From NCBI GenBank assembly GCA_036661035.1, contig JAVWZM010000079.1, positions 1 through 9,388 of the forward strand: a DNA stretch of 9,388 nucleotides. The letters run 5' to 3'. Shown here one piece after another: positions 1 to 6,333 of the stretch. Position 1 is the first letter of the stretch. The number at the start of each line of letters is the position of its first letter. The position numbers were made by a program, and so were the translations under genes. Source of the stretch: JAGPHI01 sp036661035 (lineage in GTDB: Bacteria > Bacillota > Clostridia > Oscillospirales > Ruminococcaceae). A model generated the notes under the pieces. That model was not told the DNA's origin, did no database searches, and was given only the letters and a program-made list of their open reading frames with translations.

Positions 1-157
1 CCACTTGAGGTGCCGCTAAGCCGTAGCCCTCTGCACCCGACAATGTTTCGCGCATATCGTCTATCAATTGCCCTAGCTTTTCATCAAAATTTGTAACCGG
101 ACGGCACACTTTGTTTAAAATGGGGTCGCCCTCTTGTACTATCATTCTTAATGCCAT
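1..157 (-). CDS. def: Peptide deformylase, N-terminal part (runs off the left edge)
   Basis: Only the first 52 codons are present. Peptide deformylase is a metalloenzyme that removes the formyl group from the initiator methionine of new proteins in the cytoplasm. The visible residues contain motif I, GYGLAAPQV at about residues 44-52, which holds the conserved Gly and the active-site Gln. The later EGC(L/M)S and HExxH motifs that bind the metal would lie beyond position 1. The N-terminus (MALRMIVQEGDPILNK) matches the usual family start. The ATG is preceded by GGAGG at a normal distance. It is the last gene seen of the yicC-remA-gmk-priA-def cluster, but it lies 170 nt past the priA stop rather than being tightly coupled. 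A separate promoter candidate lies in that gap. In related bacteria fmt (Met-tRNA formyltransferase) usually follows, which cannot be checked here. Confidence 0.93.
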   Translation of the reverse strand, partial: MALRMIVQEGDPILNKVCRPVTNFDEKLGQLIDDMRETLSGAEGYGLAAPQV

Positions 158-184
158 AAATATTATCCTCCTATTATATTCTTT

Positions 185-212
185 AATATATTTAATATAA
201 ACTATGTAGCAA
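185..212 (-). promoter_or_regulatory. Candidate promoter for def
   Basis: On the minus strand, -35 TTGCTA (207-212) and -10 TATATT (185-190) are separated by 16 bp. This is a 4/6 and 5/6 match to the sigma-A consensus. Transcription would begin about 20-25 nt before the def ATG at 155-157, leaving room for the GGAGG site. A second TATAAT-like string lies even closer to the RBS, but would leave almost no leader. This suggests that def can be transcribed separately from priA, although read-through is also possible. Confidence 0.45.
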
Positions 213-230
213 TGTAATTTGACATTGCTA
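207..230. repeat. Perfect 9-bp inverted repeat overlapping the def -35 element
   Basis: The arms are TAGCAATGT (207-215) and ACATTGCTA (222-230) with a 6-nt AATTTG spacer. The left arm, read on the minus strand, contains the candidate -35 TTGCTA. It could be a protein operator for def or a weak transcript-end hairpin for priA. There is no U-run after it on the minus strand, so an intrinsic terminator is unlikely. The rest of the 158-327 gap shows no credible ORF. Confidence 0.5.
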
Positions 231-327
231 TTGCGCATCTGCATATGTCTGGCGCATAAAATCGCCACGCGAGGGAATATGGCAACTTGCGCAGGCTTCA
301 AAGCACCATCTATCATAAGGAAAGTTG

Positions 328-2577
328 TTATATATCTGCATCACTGTTAAAATCTAGATACACCGATGCTTTATTTACAAGGCCTTCTTTATTATACGCT
401 ACAAGTGCATCATTCATAAGCGAGCGAAATTGCTTATCATTTCGGCACTTCACTGTAAGCTTATAGCGATAGCTATTATTTATCATTAATATGTTCATGG
501 GTGCAGGGCCAAGTATGCGCAATGGTATTTTATCGCATTTTTCGGCAAATTCCGCTAATATTTTTGCAAAATGTCTTGCGGCAAAAAGCACATTTTCTTC
601 TACAGCGCCGCCAAATCCAAGCATGCAAATAGTGCAAAACGGCGGATAGATATTAAGCTTTCTAAATGCAATTTCTTCTTTATAAAATGCGTGATAATCT
701 TGCCTTGCCGCTAAATTCAGTACAGGGTGGTTAATATCCACCGTTTGAATAATGGCACGGCCTGGGCTGTTTGCGCGGCCTCCCCTGCCAACCACCTGAG
801 TTACAAGGGAAAACACATTTTCAAACGCCTTATATCCTTGGGCAAATAATAATTGGTCTATGCCAAGCACGCCAACTAAGGTTACCTTTTCAAAATCCAG
901 ACCTTTTGCAACCATTTGTGTGCCAAGCATTATATCGTATTCACCTTTATCAAAGCGGCGCAGCATGTCTTCGTGAGAGTTTTTTCCGCTTGTGGTGTCG
1001 GTATCCATACGCAATATACGCGCTGTTGGGAAAAGCGTTTGCAGCTCCTCCTCAGCGCGCTGAGTACCAAAGCCTGTAAAGCGTAATTTACCTCCGCATT
1101 TAGGGCACACCTCCGGAAGTGGCGATACTGCACTGCCGCAATAGTGGCATAATAGCTTATCTTCCGCTTTGTGGTATACCATTGGCACACTACATGCGGC
1201 GCATTTGTACACCTCGCAGCAAGATGTACACATGCCCACGGTTTTATATCCACGGCGGTTTAAAAGCAAAATAGTTTGTTTTTTATCTCTTATGTTCTTT
1301 GCGATTTCTTCCGCTAATTCACGGCTTACTCCGCCTGTATTTCCGCTTGCAAGCTCCGCGCGCATATCTACAAGGCGCACCTTTGGCAAAGGCATATCAT
1401 TATATCGTTTATCTAGCGTAACAAGGCCTATTTTTCCGCTTTGCGCAGCATAAAATGTTTCTACACTTGGCGTAGCAGATGCCAGTAATAAAAGCGCTTT
1501 GTTTTCTTTTGCTCGCATGCGCGCAAGCTCTCTTGCATCAAAACGCGGCGACGAATCGGAATGATATGTGCGCTCTTGCTCCTCATCTATAATGATAAGC
1601 CCTAAATTTGGCAGCGGCGCAAACACGGCACTGCGCGTGCCTACTACAATATCCGCACCGCCATTTTGTATAAGCTGCCATTGTAAAAGCCGTTCGGTAT
1701 GGCTAAGCGCAGAATGTTGCACCGCAACGCGCGAACCAAAAAAGCCTTTCAAGCGATAAATCATCTGTGGAGTAAGGGATATTTCAGGCACAAGCACAAG
1801 GGCTTGCTTGTTTTGCGCCAATGCAGCTTCAATCAGCTTAATAAACACTAATGTTTTTCCGCTTGATGTAACTCCATACAAAAGCGAAGTGTGGGCTTTA
1901 TCCTCACTTAGCGGCTTTAACAAAGCTTCAAACACTGCTTGCTGTTCTTTAGAAAGCGTGATACTATCCGCCTTTGGATATTCGTTTTCATAAAGCGCCA
2001 AAATTTTATCCTTTTCACAGGATATTAATGCGTTTTTTTTGCAAAGATTATCCAAAACGGATTTTGTAACTCCGGCAAGCTCTAATGCGCTGCGCGGTTG
2101 CTGACCGCTTTGCAACATGTTAATAGCAATACTTTGCTTTTCTGTGGGCTTTAGCGGCATATCAGTACCAAGAGAATAATATGTTTCGGTATGCCTGCGC
2201 AATTGTTTTTGAAGCGTGGGCGCGCCATTTACAATAATCGCCTTATACTGTGCGCCGTATGGGATAACGGTTTTAACCGCCTCATAATAAGTGCAGAATG
2301 TTTGCTGTTTTAAATAATACACCAATTGCAAAAGCTCTTGTGTTAAGCAAGCTTTTTCGGGAGCTGCATCGTATATGGATTTAAGCTTGCTTGTTTCTTC
2401 GGCATTTTCTATGCCTAGCACCACGCCCATGCGCGGAGCAGAGCCTCTGCCAAAAGGCACAAGCACCATACTGCCTGCAAAAACCGATTGCTGTAAATGC
2501 ACGGGTACAAGATACGAATACAGCTTATCAAAATGAAATGTAGCATTATTAACCGCTACCAAAGCCGTAATCGCCAC
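328..2577 (-). CDS. priA: Primosomal protein N' (PriA replication restart DNA helicase)
   Basis: PriA is a 3'-5' superfamily 2 helicase that recognises stalled or collapsed replication forks and starts primosome reloading. The 749 aa are full length. The N-terminal 3'-DNA-end binding domain occupies about residues 1-110. A Walker A motif GVTSSGKT lies at 235-242 and a Walker B-type DEEQ box at 331-334. The zinc-binding insert has eight cysteines in four pairs (C450/C453, C459/C462, C477/C480, C491/C494) plus an extra C454. The helicase C motifs GTQMVAKGLDF (552-562) and QVVGRGGR (594-601) follow. Many relatives have DEEH and GRAGR at these places; the variants keep the acidic and arginine residues, so activity is expected. 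The start is GTG (2575-2577) with an AGGGGGAG ribosome binding site. It begins 22 nt after gmk ends, so the two are likely cotranscribed. Confidence 0.97.
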   Translation of the reverse strand: MAITALVAVNNATFHFDKLYSYLVPVHLQQSVFAGSMVLVPFGRGSAPRMGVVLGIENAEETSKLKSIYDAAPEKACLTQELLQLVYYLKQQTFCTYYEAVKTVIPYGAQYKAIIVNGAPTLQKQLRRHTETYYSLGTDMPLKPTEKQSIAINMLQSGQQPRSALELAGVTKSVLDNLCKKNALISCEKDKILALYENEYPKADSITLSKEQQAVFEALLKPLSEDKAHTSLLYGVTSSGKTLVFIKLIEAALAQNKQALVLVPEISLTPQMIYRLKGFFGSRVAVQHSALSHTERLLQWQLIQNGGADIVVGTRSAVFAPLPNLGLIIIDEEQERTYHSDSSPRFDARELARMRAKENKALLLLASATPSVETFYAAQSGKIGLVTLDKRYNDMPLPKVRLVDMRAELASGNTGGVSRELAEEIAKNIRDKKQTILLLNRRGYKTVGMCTSCCEVYKCAACSVPMVYHKAEDKLLCHYCGSAVSPLPEVCPKCGGKLRFTGFGTQRAEEELQTLFPTARILRMDTDTTSGKNSHEDMLRRFDKGEYDIMLGTQMVAKGLDFEKVTLVGVLGIDQLLFAQGYKAFENVFSLVTQVVGRGGRANSPGRAIIQTVDINHPVLNLAARQDYHAFYKEEIAFRKLNIYPPFCTICMLGFGGAVEENVLFAARHFAKILAEFAEKCDKIPLRILGPAPMNILMINNSYRYKLTVKCRNDKQFRSLMNDALVAYNKEGLVNKASVYLDFNSDADI

Positions 2578-2599
2578 TGTTTCTCCCCCTTACATTGCA

Positions 2600-3163
2600 T
2601 TAATCTCTTTGCCTGATAAGTATATCGTAAACTTCGTTTGCACATCGCTCTATATTATCATTGGTAACTATAAAGTCGTAATCCACAGCGTAGTTCATTT
2701 CTTCTATGGCACGTTCTAATCTGGCGGCTATTTTTTCTTCGCTTTCTGTGCCGCGAGAATATAACCGACGCGACAGCTCCTCATAGCTTGGTGGGCGCAC
2801 AAAAATACTGGTGCAGCCAGGATATATGCGCTTAATATTGGCGGCACCCTGCACCTCTATAACAAGCACAACGTAAATGCCGTTTTCTATGCGGCGATCC
2901 ACCTCAGACTTTAGCGTGCCGTAATAATTGCCGCAATACATTGCGCTTTCCAGTACCTCACCGTTTTCGATTTTGTGTTCAAATTCTTCTGCCGAAATAT
3001 AAAAATAGTTTTCTCCTTCGGCTTCTCCTGGGCGCATGTCCCTGGTTGTGGCGGAAACCGCCACCTCGATATTACTGTGATTTTCTCTAAGATAATTTAC
3101 CACCGTGTCCTTACCTGAACCTGACGGGCCTGATATAATCAGAAGATATTGTTCCTTATTCAT
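2600..3163 (-). CDS. gmk: Guanylate kinase
   Basis: This cytoplasmic enzyme transfers phosphate from ATP to GMP or dGMP, giving GDP or dGDP, an essential step in guanine nucleotide and (p)ppGpp metabolism. The 187 aa length is normal. The P-loop GPSGSGKD is at residues 12-19. The GMP-binding segment SATTRDMRPGE is at 37-47, followed by the GENYFYIS region. The IEVQGAANIK stretch (about 102-111) is the central Q-G-A motif, with Glu where many relatives have Asp. The lid-type RGTESEEKIAARL segment (about 137-149) is intact. The ATG at 3161-3163 lies inside the end of remA, overlapping by 8 nt, so translation is coupled to remA. The gene leads directly into priA; rpoZ and coaBC, often found between them in Firmicutes, are absent here. 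Confidence 0.97.
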   Translation of the reverse strand: MNKEQYLLIISGPSGSGKDTVVNYLRENHSNIEVAVSATTRDMRPGEAEGENYFYISAEEFEHKIENGEVLESAMYCGNYYGTLKSEVDRRIENGIYVVLVIEVQGAANIKRIYPGCTSIFVRPPSYEELSRRLYSRGTESEEKIAARLERAIEEMNYAVDYDFIVTNDNIERCANEVYDILIRQRD

Positions 3164-3428
3164 CCTCTAGCTCTGTGTCCTCCGTTTCTTCGTAACTGTC
3201 TGTCAGCCTATTTGCAACTGTTTCCGGCTGCACTGCCGACAGAATAACATGGTCTGAATCTGTGATGATAACAGCACGTGTGCGCCTGCCATAAGTGGCG
3301 TCTATCAATGCGCCTTTATCGCGTGCTTCTTGTACAATACGCTTTATAGGCGCGGATTCAGGGCTTACTATGGCAACAAGGCGGTTGGCACTTACCATAT
3401 TGCCAAAACCAATATTAATAAGTTTCAT
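3156..3428 (-). CDS. remA: RemA-like DNA-binding regulator (DUF370)
   Basis: This 90-aa protein belongs to the RemA/DUF370 family. In Bacillus subtilis RemA forms ring-shaped oligomers that bind DNA and activate biofilm matrix and osmoprotection genes; its targets in Clostridia are not generally known. The family signature is nearly complete: LINIGFGN near the start, VSPESAPIKR at 21-30, LIDATYGRRTRAVII at 41-55 and HVILSAVQPET after it. Arg16, Arg49 and Arg51 appear to correspond to the DNA-contacting arginines described for B. subtilis RemA. The C-terminus is an acidic Glu/Asp/Thr tail, a variable part of the family. The RBS (AAGGAG) overlaps the yicC stop codon and the 3' end overlaps gmk by 8 nt, showing tight translational coupling. 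Its position between yicC and gmk is the standard Firmicute arrangement. Confidence 0.95.
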   Translation of the reverse strand: MKLINIGFGNMVSANRLVAIVSPESAPIKRIVQEARDKGALIDATYGRRTRAVIITDSDHVILSAVQPETVANRLTDSYEETEDTELEDE

Positions 3429-3439
3429 AAATCTACTCC

Positions 3440-4318
3440 TTACTCAATGTTTTGTACTTGTTCACGTATTTTTTCTATTTCCGCTTTCATGTCTACCACC
3501 AAATGCGTTACGGATAAATCCTGCACCTTGCTGCCTATTGTATTTACCTCACGGTTTAACTCTTGCGTTAAAAAATCCAGCTTGCGCCCAACAGGCTCAC
3601 GCAAAGATAAAATATCTTTATATTGGGCGATATGGCTTTTAAGACGCACTGTTTCTTCATCTACCGCCGTTTTGTCTGCAAATAATGCAGCCTCAGTTAA
3701 AATACGGCCTTCGTCTATTTCGGTGCTTTGCAAAAGCTCTGTTAAACGCAAGGAAAGCTTTTCAATGTATTTTGCAACACGTTGGGCACTGGTTTCCTCT
3801 ACCTTTGCAGTGGCATCAGACAAAAACACAAGGCGAGATAAAATATCTTCCTTTAGCTTCGCGCCCTCTGCCGCACGCATGGTGATAAAAGCATCTATCG
3901 CTTTTTTTGCCACGCTTTCGATATCTGCCCATAGCATTTCATCGTCCTGCTGTTCCTTTGTAACTGTGAAAATATCATTAAAACGCGATAATGTGCTTAC
4001 GGTGGTATCGTCTGTCAGCGAAAAGCTTTCAGCAAGTGTTTGCATAGCCTCACGATATGCGCGAGCCACGTCCATGTTTACATTTACAGTGGTATCTGCC
4101 CCATCGACGTTTTGTATTGTAAGGGCAAGCTCTGCCTTACCGCGGGAAACAGCGGCATTTAAAAGCTTTTTCAGCTTATCGTCAAATTGTACGCAATTGC
4201 GCGGCATGCGTGAAGAATACTCGAAATATCTGGAATTGACACTTTTTATTTCCACGGTAATATCTCTGCCGTGTAAAACATCATTGCCTCTGCCGTATCC
4301 CGTCATGCTTAAAACCAT
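3440..4318 (-). CDS. yicC: YicC/YloC family endoribonuclease
   Basis: The 292-aa protein has the full architecture of the YicC family, whose members have been characterised as endoribonucleases or RNA-decay factors. The N-terminal signature SMTGYGRG is at residues 4-11 and EIKSVNSRYFE at 23-33. A helical middle part follows. The conserved C-terminal domain carries IDEGRILTEAALFADK (201-216), DEETVRLKSHI (220-230) and GRKLDFLTQELNREVNTIGSK (within 244-264). The ATG (4316-4318) is preceded by a GGAG sequence, and TTG is not needed as an alternative start. It is the first gene of the yicC-remA-gmk-priA cluster and directly follows a good promoter at 4355-4383. The native RNA target in this organism cannot be inferred. 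The long open frame on the opposite strand here is a shadow. Confidence 0.95.
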   Translation of the reverse strand: MVLSMTGYGRGNDVLHGRDITVEIKSVNSRYFEYSSRMPRNCVQFDDKLKKLLNAAVSRGKAELALTIQNVDGADTTVNVNMDVARAYREAMQTLAESFSLTDDTTVSTLSRFNDIFTVTKEQQDDEMLWADIESVAKKAIDAFITMRAAEGAKLKEDILSRLVFLSDATAKVEETSAQRVAKYIEKLSLRLTELLQSTEIDEGRILTEAALFADKTAVDEETVRLKSHIAQYKDILSLREPVGRKLDFLTQELNREVNTIGSKVQDLSVTHLVVDMKAEIEKIREQVQNIE

Positions 4319-4354
4319 ATTACAGCTCCATTTCTAAAGATAATAGATGTATTA

Positions 4355-4383
4355 ATATTACACTTTTTTAAACTTATTTGCAA
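4355..4383 (-). promoter_or_regulatory. Promoter of the yicC-remA-gmk-priA operon
   Basis: Read on the minus strand, -35 TTGCAA (4378-4383) and -10 TAATAT (4355-4360) are separated by exactly 17 bp. This fits sigma-A spacing and predicts a start near 4348, about 30 nt before the yicC ATG. The spacer is A/T rich. The -35 overlaps the adjacent palindrome by three bases. Confidence 0.7.
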
Positions 4384-4404
4384 GTAATACGAGCGTATTA
4401 CTTG
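4381..4404. promoter_or_regulatory. Perfect 11-bp-arm palindrome at the yicC promoter, possible operator
   Basis: The arms are CAAGTAATACG and CGTATTACTTG with a 2-bp AG centre, 24 bp in all with no mismatch. Three of its bases form part of the -35 hexamer of the yicC promoter. The geometry suits a dimeric regulator binding just upstream of, and over, the -35. It is not followed by a U-run on either strand, which argues against an intrinsic terminator. No known operator consensus was recognised. Confidence 0.5.
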
Positions 4405-4419
4405 GCGTAACATTAAAAT

Positions 4420-4466
4420 AAGATACTGCATATACAAAGCTTGTGGCATTGTATATGCAGTATCTT
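4420..4466 (-). terminator. Long-stem hairpin after the sugar ABC operon, probable terminator
   Basis: The arms AAGATACTGCATATACAA (4420-4437) and its exact complement (4449-4466) give an 18-bp perfect stem. A further two pairs are possible across one mismatch, leaving a 5-nt loop. It begins 7 nt beyond the stop codon of the second permease gene. On the minus strand it is followed by ATTTTAATG, a modest U-rich stretch. It lies just before the yicC promoter, so it probably insulates the two operons. The stem is longer and more AT rich than a classic terminator. Confidence 0.6.
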
Positions 4467-4473
4467 TAAAAAA

Positions 4474-5322
4474 TTATCCTTTTACAGCTCCTGCTGTCAT
4501 GCCTTTGATAAATTGCCTGCTCATCAAAAGATATAGTATCAATACAGGCAAAGAGGAAAGCGTAAGTACTGCCAATACCTTTGACCAGTCTGTTTGATAC
4601 TGCCCAAATAGGCGCGTTACGCCCAGCAATAATGTTTTAGCTTTTTCGTTGCTGATAAGTATTAACGGGAACCACAAATCGTTCCAAAACGGAACCAAGT
4701 TATATATTGCCACTGTTGCAATAGCAGGGCGCGTAAGAGGCATAATAATCTTTATCATAATGCTAAATCTGCCTGCGCCGTCAATAAGGCATGCTTCTGT
4801 AAGCTCCTTTGGTATTTGCCGTATAAACTCCGTAAGCACAAACACAGCTATCGGTAGCCCCATTGCCACGTAAATAGGCACAAGTGCCCAAATAGTGTTA
4901 AGTAAATGTAATGTACGCATCATTTCCAATAATTTGATAGATGCTATTTTAATGGGCATCATCATGCCTGCAATACAGACAAAATACAATACTGTGGATA
5001 TTTTGCCCATCCAATTTGCCAGTGCATAAGAAAGCATTATGCCAAGCACCACTACAAGCACAAGAGAGGTAACGACCGCTAAAAAGCTATTGAAAAAATA
5101 TGTGATAAAATCTCCGCTTGCAAGCACATCTGTATAGTTTGAAACATTCCATTTTTCAGGAAGGCCATAAGGGTTTGCATAAATGCTCAGCCTGTCCTTA
5201 AAGGAATTTATAATCATAACATATATAGGAAAAAGCACCACTAATGCCCAAAAGCAAAGTAAAATATGTGAGCCGATATGCAAGTTTTGCAAGCGCAGAG
5301 ATTTGCTCTTTTTATCTTTCAT
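4474..5322 (-). CDS. Carbohydrate ABC transporter permease, MalG/MsmG-like (CUT1)
   Basis: This is the second inner-membrane permease of a carbohydrate uptake ABC importer. The 282 aa hold about six hydrophobic segments, the first at roughly residues 17-40, then around 78-104, 112-130, 143-168, 200-223 and 250-267. The cytoplasmic EAA loop, which docks on the ATPase, reads EACLIDGAGRFSIMIKIIMP at 176-195, followed by LTRP. The WNDLWFPLILI segment (213-223) is typical of MalG-type permeases. The short basic N-terminus is cytoplasmic. The ATG lies 4 nt after the stop of the first permease, and its AAAGGAG site overlaps that stop, so the two are translationally coupled. The sugar cannot be deduced. 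The C-terminus GMTAGAVKG is the usual family ending. Confidence 0.94.
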   Translation of the reverse strand: MKDKKSKSLRLQNLHIGSHILLCFWALVVLFPIYVMIINSFKDRLSIYANPYGLPEKWNVSNYTDVLASGDFITYFFNSFLAVVTSLVLVVVLGIMLSYALANWMGKISTVLYFVCIAGMMMPIKIASIKLLEMMRTLHLLNTIWALVPIYVAMGLPIAVFVLTEFIRQIPKELTEACLIDGAGRFSIMIKIIMPLTRPAIATVAIYNLVPFWNDLWFPLILISNEKAKTLLLGVTRLFGQYQTDWSKVLAVLTLSSLPVLILYLLMSRQFIKGMTAGAVKG

Positions 5323-5326
5323 CTTC

Positions 5327-6250
5327 TCACTCCTTTGTACGTGTATACTTTAGGGTAATTAGCGAGCCTATTGCAAGTAAAATAAATGTAATGGTGGCAA
5401 TAGCGGCACCTAGCCCCGGATTGGGTATACCTACAGGGTGCTGCCCTGCTATACCCACACGATAGAACAGCGTGCCAATAAGGTCTGTTGCGTATCCCGG
5501 CGCGCCATTTGCCGTTTCCATAGCAAACACGATATCAAACGCGTTGAAGTTATTTACAAAGGTTAAAATTGCTATCATGCCTATTACAGGTTTAATAAGC
5601 GGAAGCTTAATGCGCCAGAAAGTGTCCCATCCGTTTGCGCCCTCGATAGCCGCCGCCTCGTAAATGTCGTCGCTGATATTATTAAGCCCTGCAACAAACA
5701 TCATTGTAGGTATGCCTATCCATTGCCAACAAGATACAAACGCCACAAAAAGGAGCGCTGTTTTTTCGTTTCCAAGCCAAGGCTGTGCCAAACTTTTAAG
5801 GCCTAATGTGTCCAAAAAGTTTTCCGACCAAACAGGATTAAGCAAAAGTTTCCATAAATAGCCTGTTACTAATACAGCAAAGGTTGTGGGGATAAAAATA
5901 ATAGTTTGATACACATTTCGTCCGCGCATCTTCGGCGCTGTTAAAAGCACCGCAAACACTATGCCAAGCACATTTTGCACCAGCATATGTATTATAAAAA
6001 ACTTTACTGTGTTCCACATTGCATTCCAATATTGCTGAGAATATACGGGGTCGGTAAACATAGTAATATAGTTTGCCAAGCCAACAAATGTTCGATTGTT
6101 GGTTGCGCCCCCGTAAAAGCTGAGACGTATGGAATCTAAAAGCGGATATGCCATGAAAATAATATAAAAGAAAAGTGCCGGCAGCGCGTACCAAATCCAA
6201 TATGAGCCACCGGGGCTTAGCTTTGTTTTCTTTGCTTTATGTGGTGACAT
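5327..6250 (-). CDS. Carbohydrate ABC transporter permease, MalF/MsmF-like (CUT1)
   Basis: This is the first membrane permease of the importer, 307 aa from the chosen ATG at 6248-6250. That start has AGGAGG at a good distance (TAGGAGGTATCCTC before ATG). Codons further upstream in frame, to 6313, run through the intergenic hairpin and are not coding. Hydrophobic segments lie near residues 18-37, 83-105, 113-137, 165-188, 222-245 and 280-300. The EAA loop is EAAAIEGANGWDTFWRIKLP at 198-217, followed by LIKP. The LxNY-like GLANYITMFTDP segment at 57-68 is typical of sugar permeases of this class. The gene sits between the binding protein gene and the partner permease, in the standard CUT1 order. 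The substrate is unknown. Confidence 0.94.
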   Translation of the reverse strand: MSPHKAKKTKLSPGGSYWIWYALPALFFYIIFMAYPLLDSIRLSFYGGATNNRTFVGLANYITMFTDPVYSQQYWNAMWNTVKFFIIHMLVQNVLGIVFAVLLTAPKMRGRNVYQTIIFIPTTFAVLVTGYLWKLLLNPVWSENFLDTLGLKSLAQPWLGNEKTALLFVAFVSCWQWIGIPTMMFVAGLNNISDDIYEAAAIEGANGWDTFWRIKLPLIKPVIGMIAILTFVNNFNAFDIVFAMETANGAPGYATDLIGTLFYRVGIAGQHPVGIPNPGLGAAIATITFILLAIGSLITLKYTRTKE

Positions 6251-6283
6251 GAGGATACCTCCTAAAAAGCAATTCTTAAAAGT

Positions 6284-6313
6284 ATGGACGGATGGATTAA
6301 CCCATCCGTCCAT
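6284..6313 (-). promoter_or_regulatory. Intercistronic hairpin between binding protein and permease genes
   Basis: Perfect 12-bp arms (ATGGACGGATGG and its complement) surround a 6-nt loop. The hairpin lies in the 83-nt gap after the binding protein stop. On the minus strand it is followed by ACTTTTAAG, a short U-run, so it may act as a leaky terminator or a barrier to 3' exonucleases. Either role would keep binding protein levels above permease levels, as is common for such importers. This is inference from position and structure. Confidence 0.65.
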
Positions 6314-6333
6314 TACTAAAGCATTTTATAGAT

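Noticed and set aside
240..327. Short plus-strand frames and a weak TGCGC/GCGCA inverted repeat in the priA-def gap
   Set aside because: The frames are under 30 codons with no RBS, and the 5-bp arms with a 15-nt loop are expected by chance.
3330..4337. A 335-codon open frame on the plus strand antisense to yicC and the start of remA
   Set aside because: YicC and RemA on the minus strand have full conserved family signatures and good RBSs. The antisense frame is Ser/Thr-rich, has no recognisable domain and no RBS, and is a codon-composition shadow.
6251..6313. N-terminal extension of the first permease by 21 codons
   Set aside because: The extension would translate through the 12-bp hairpin and has no RBS, whereas the ATG at 6248-6250 has AGGAGG at ideal spacing and gives a standard family N-terminus.
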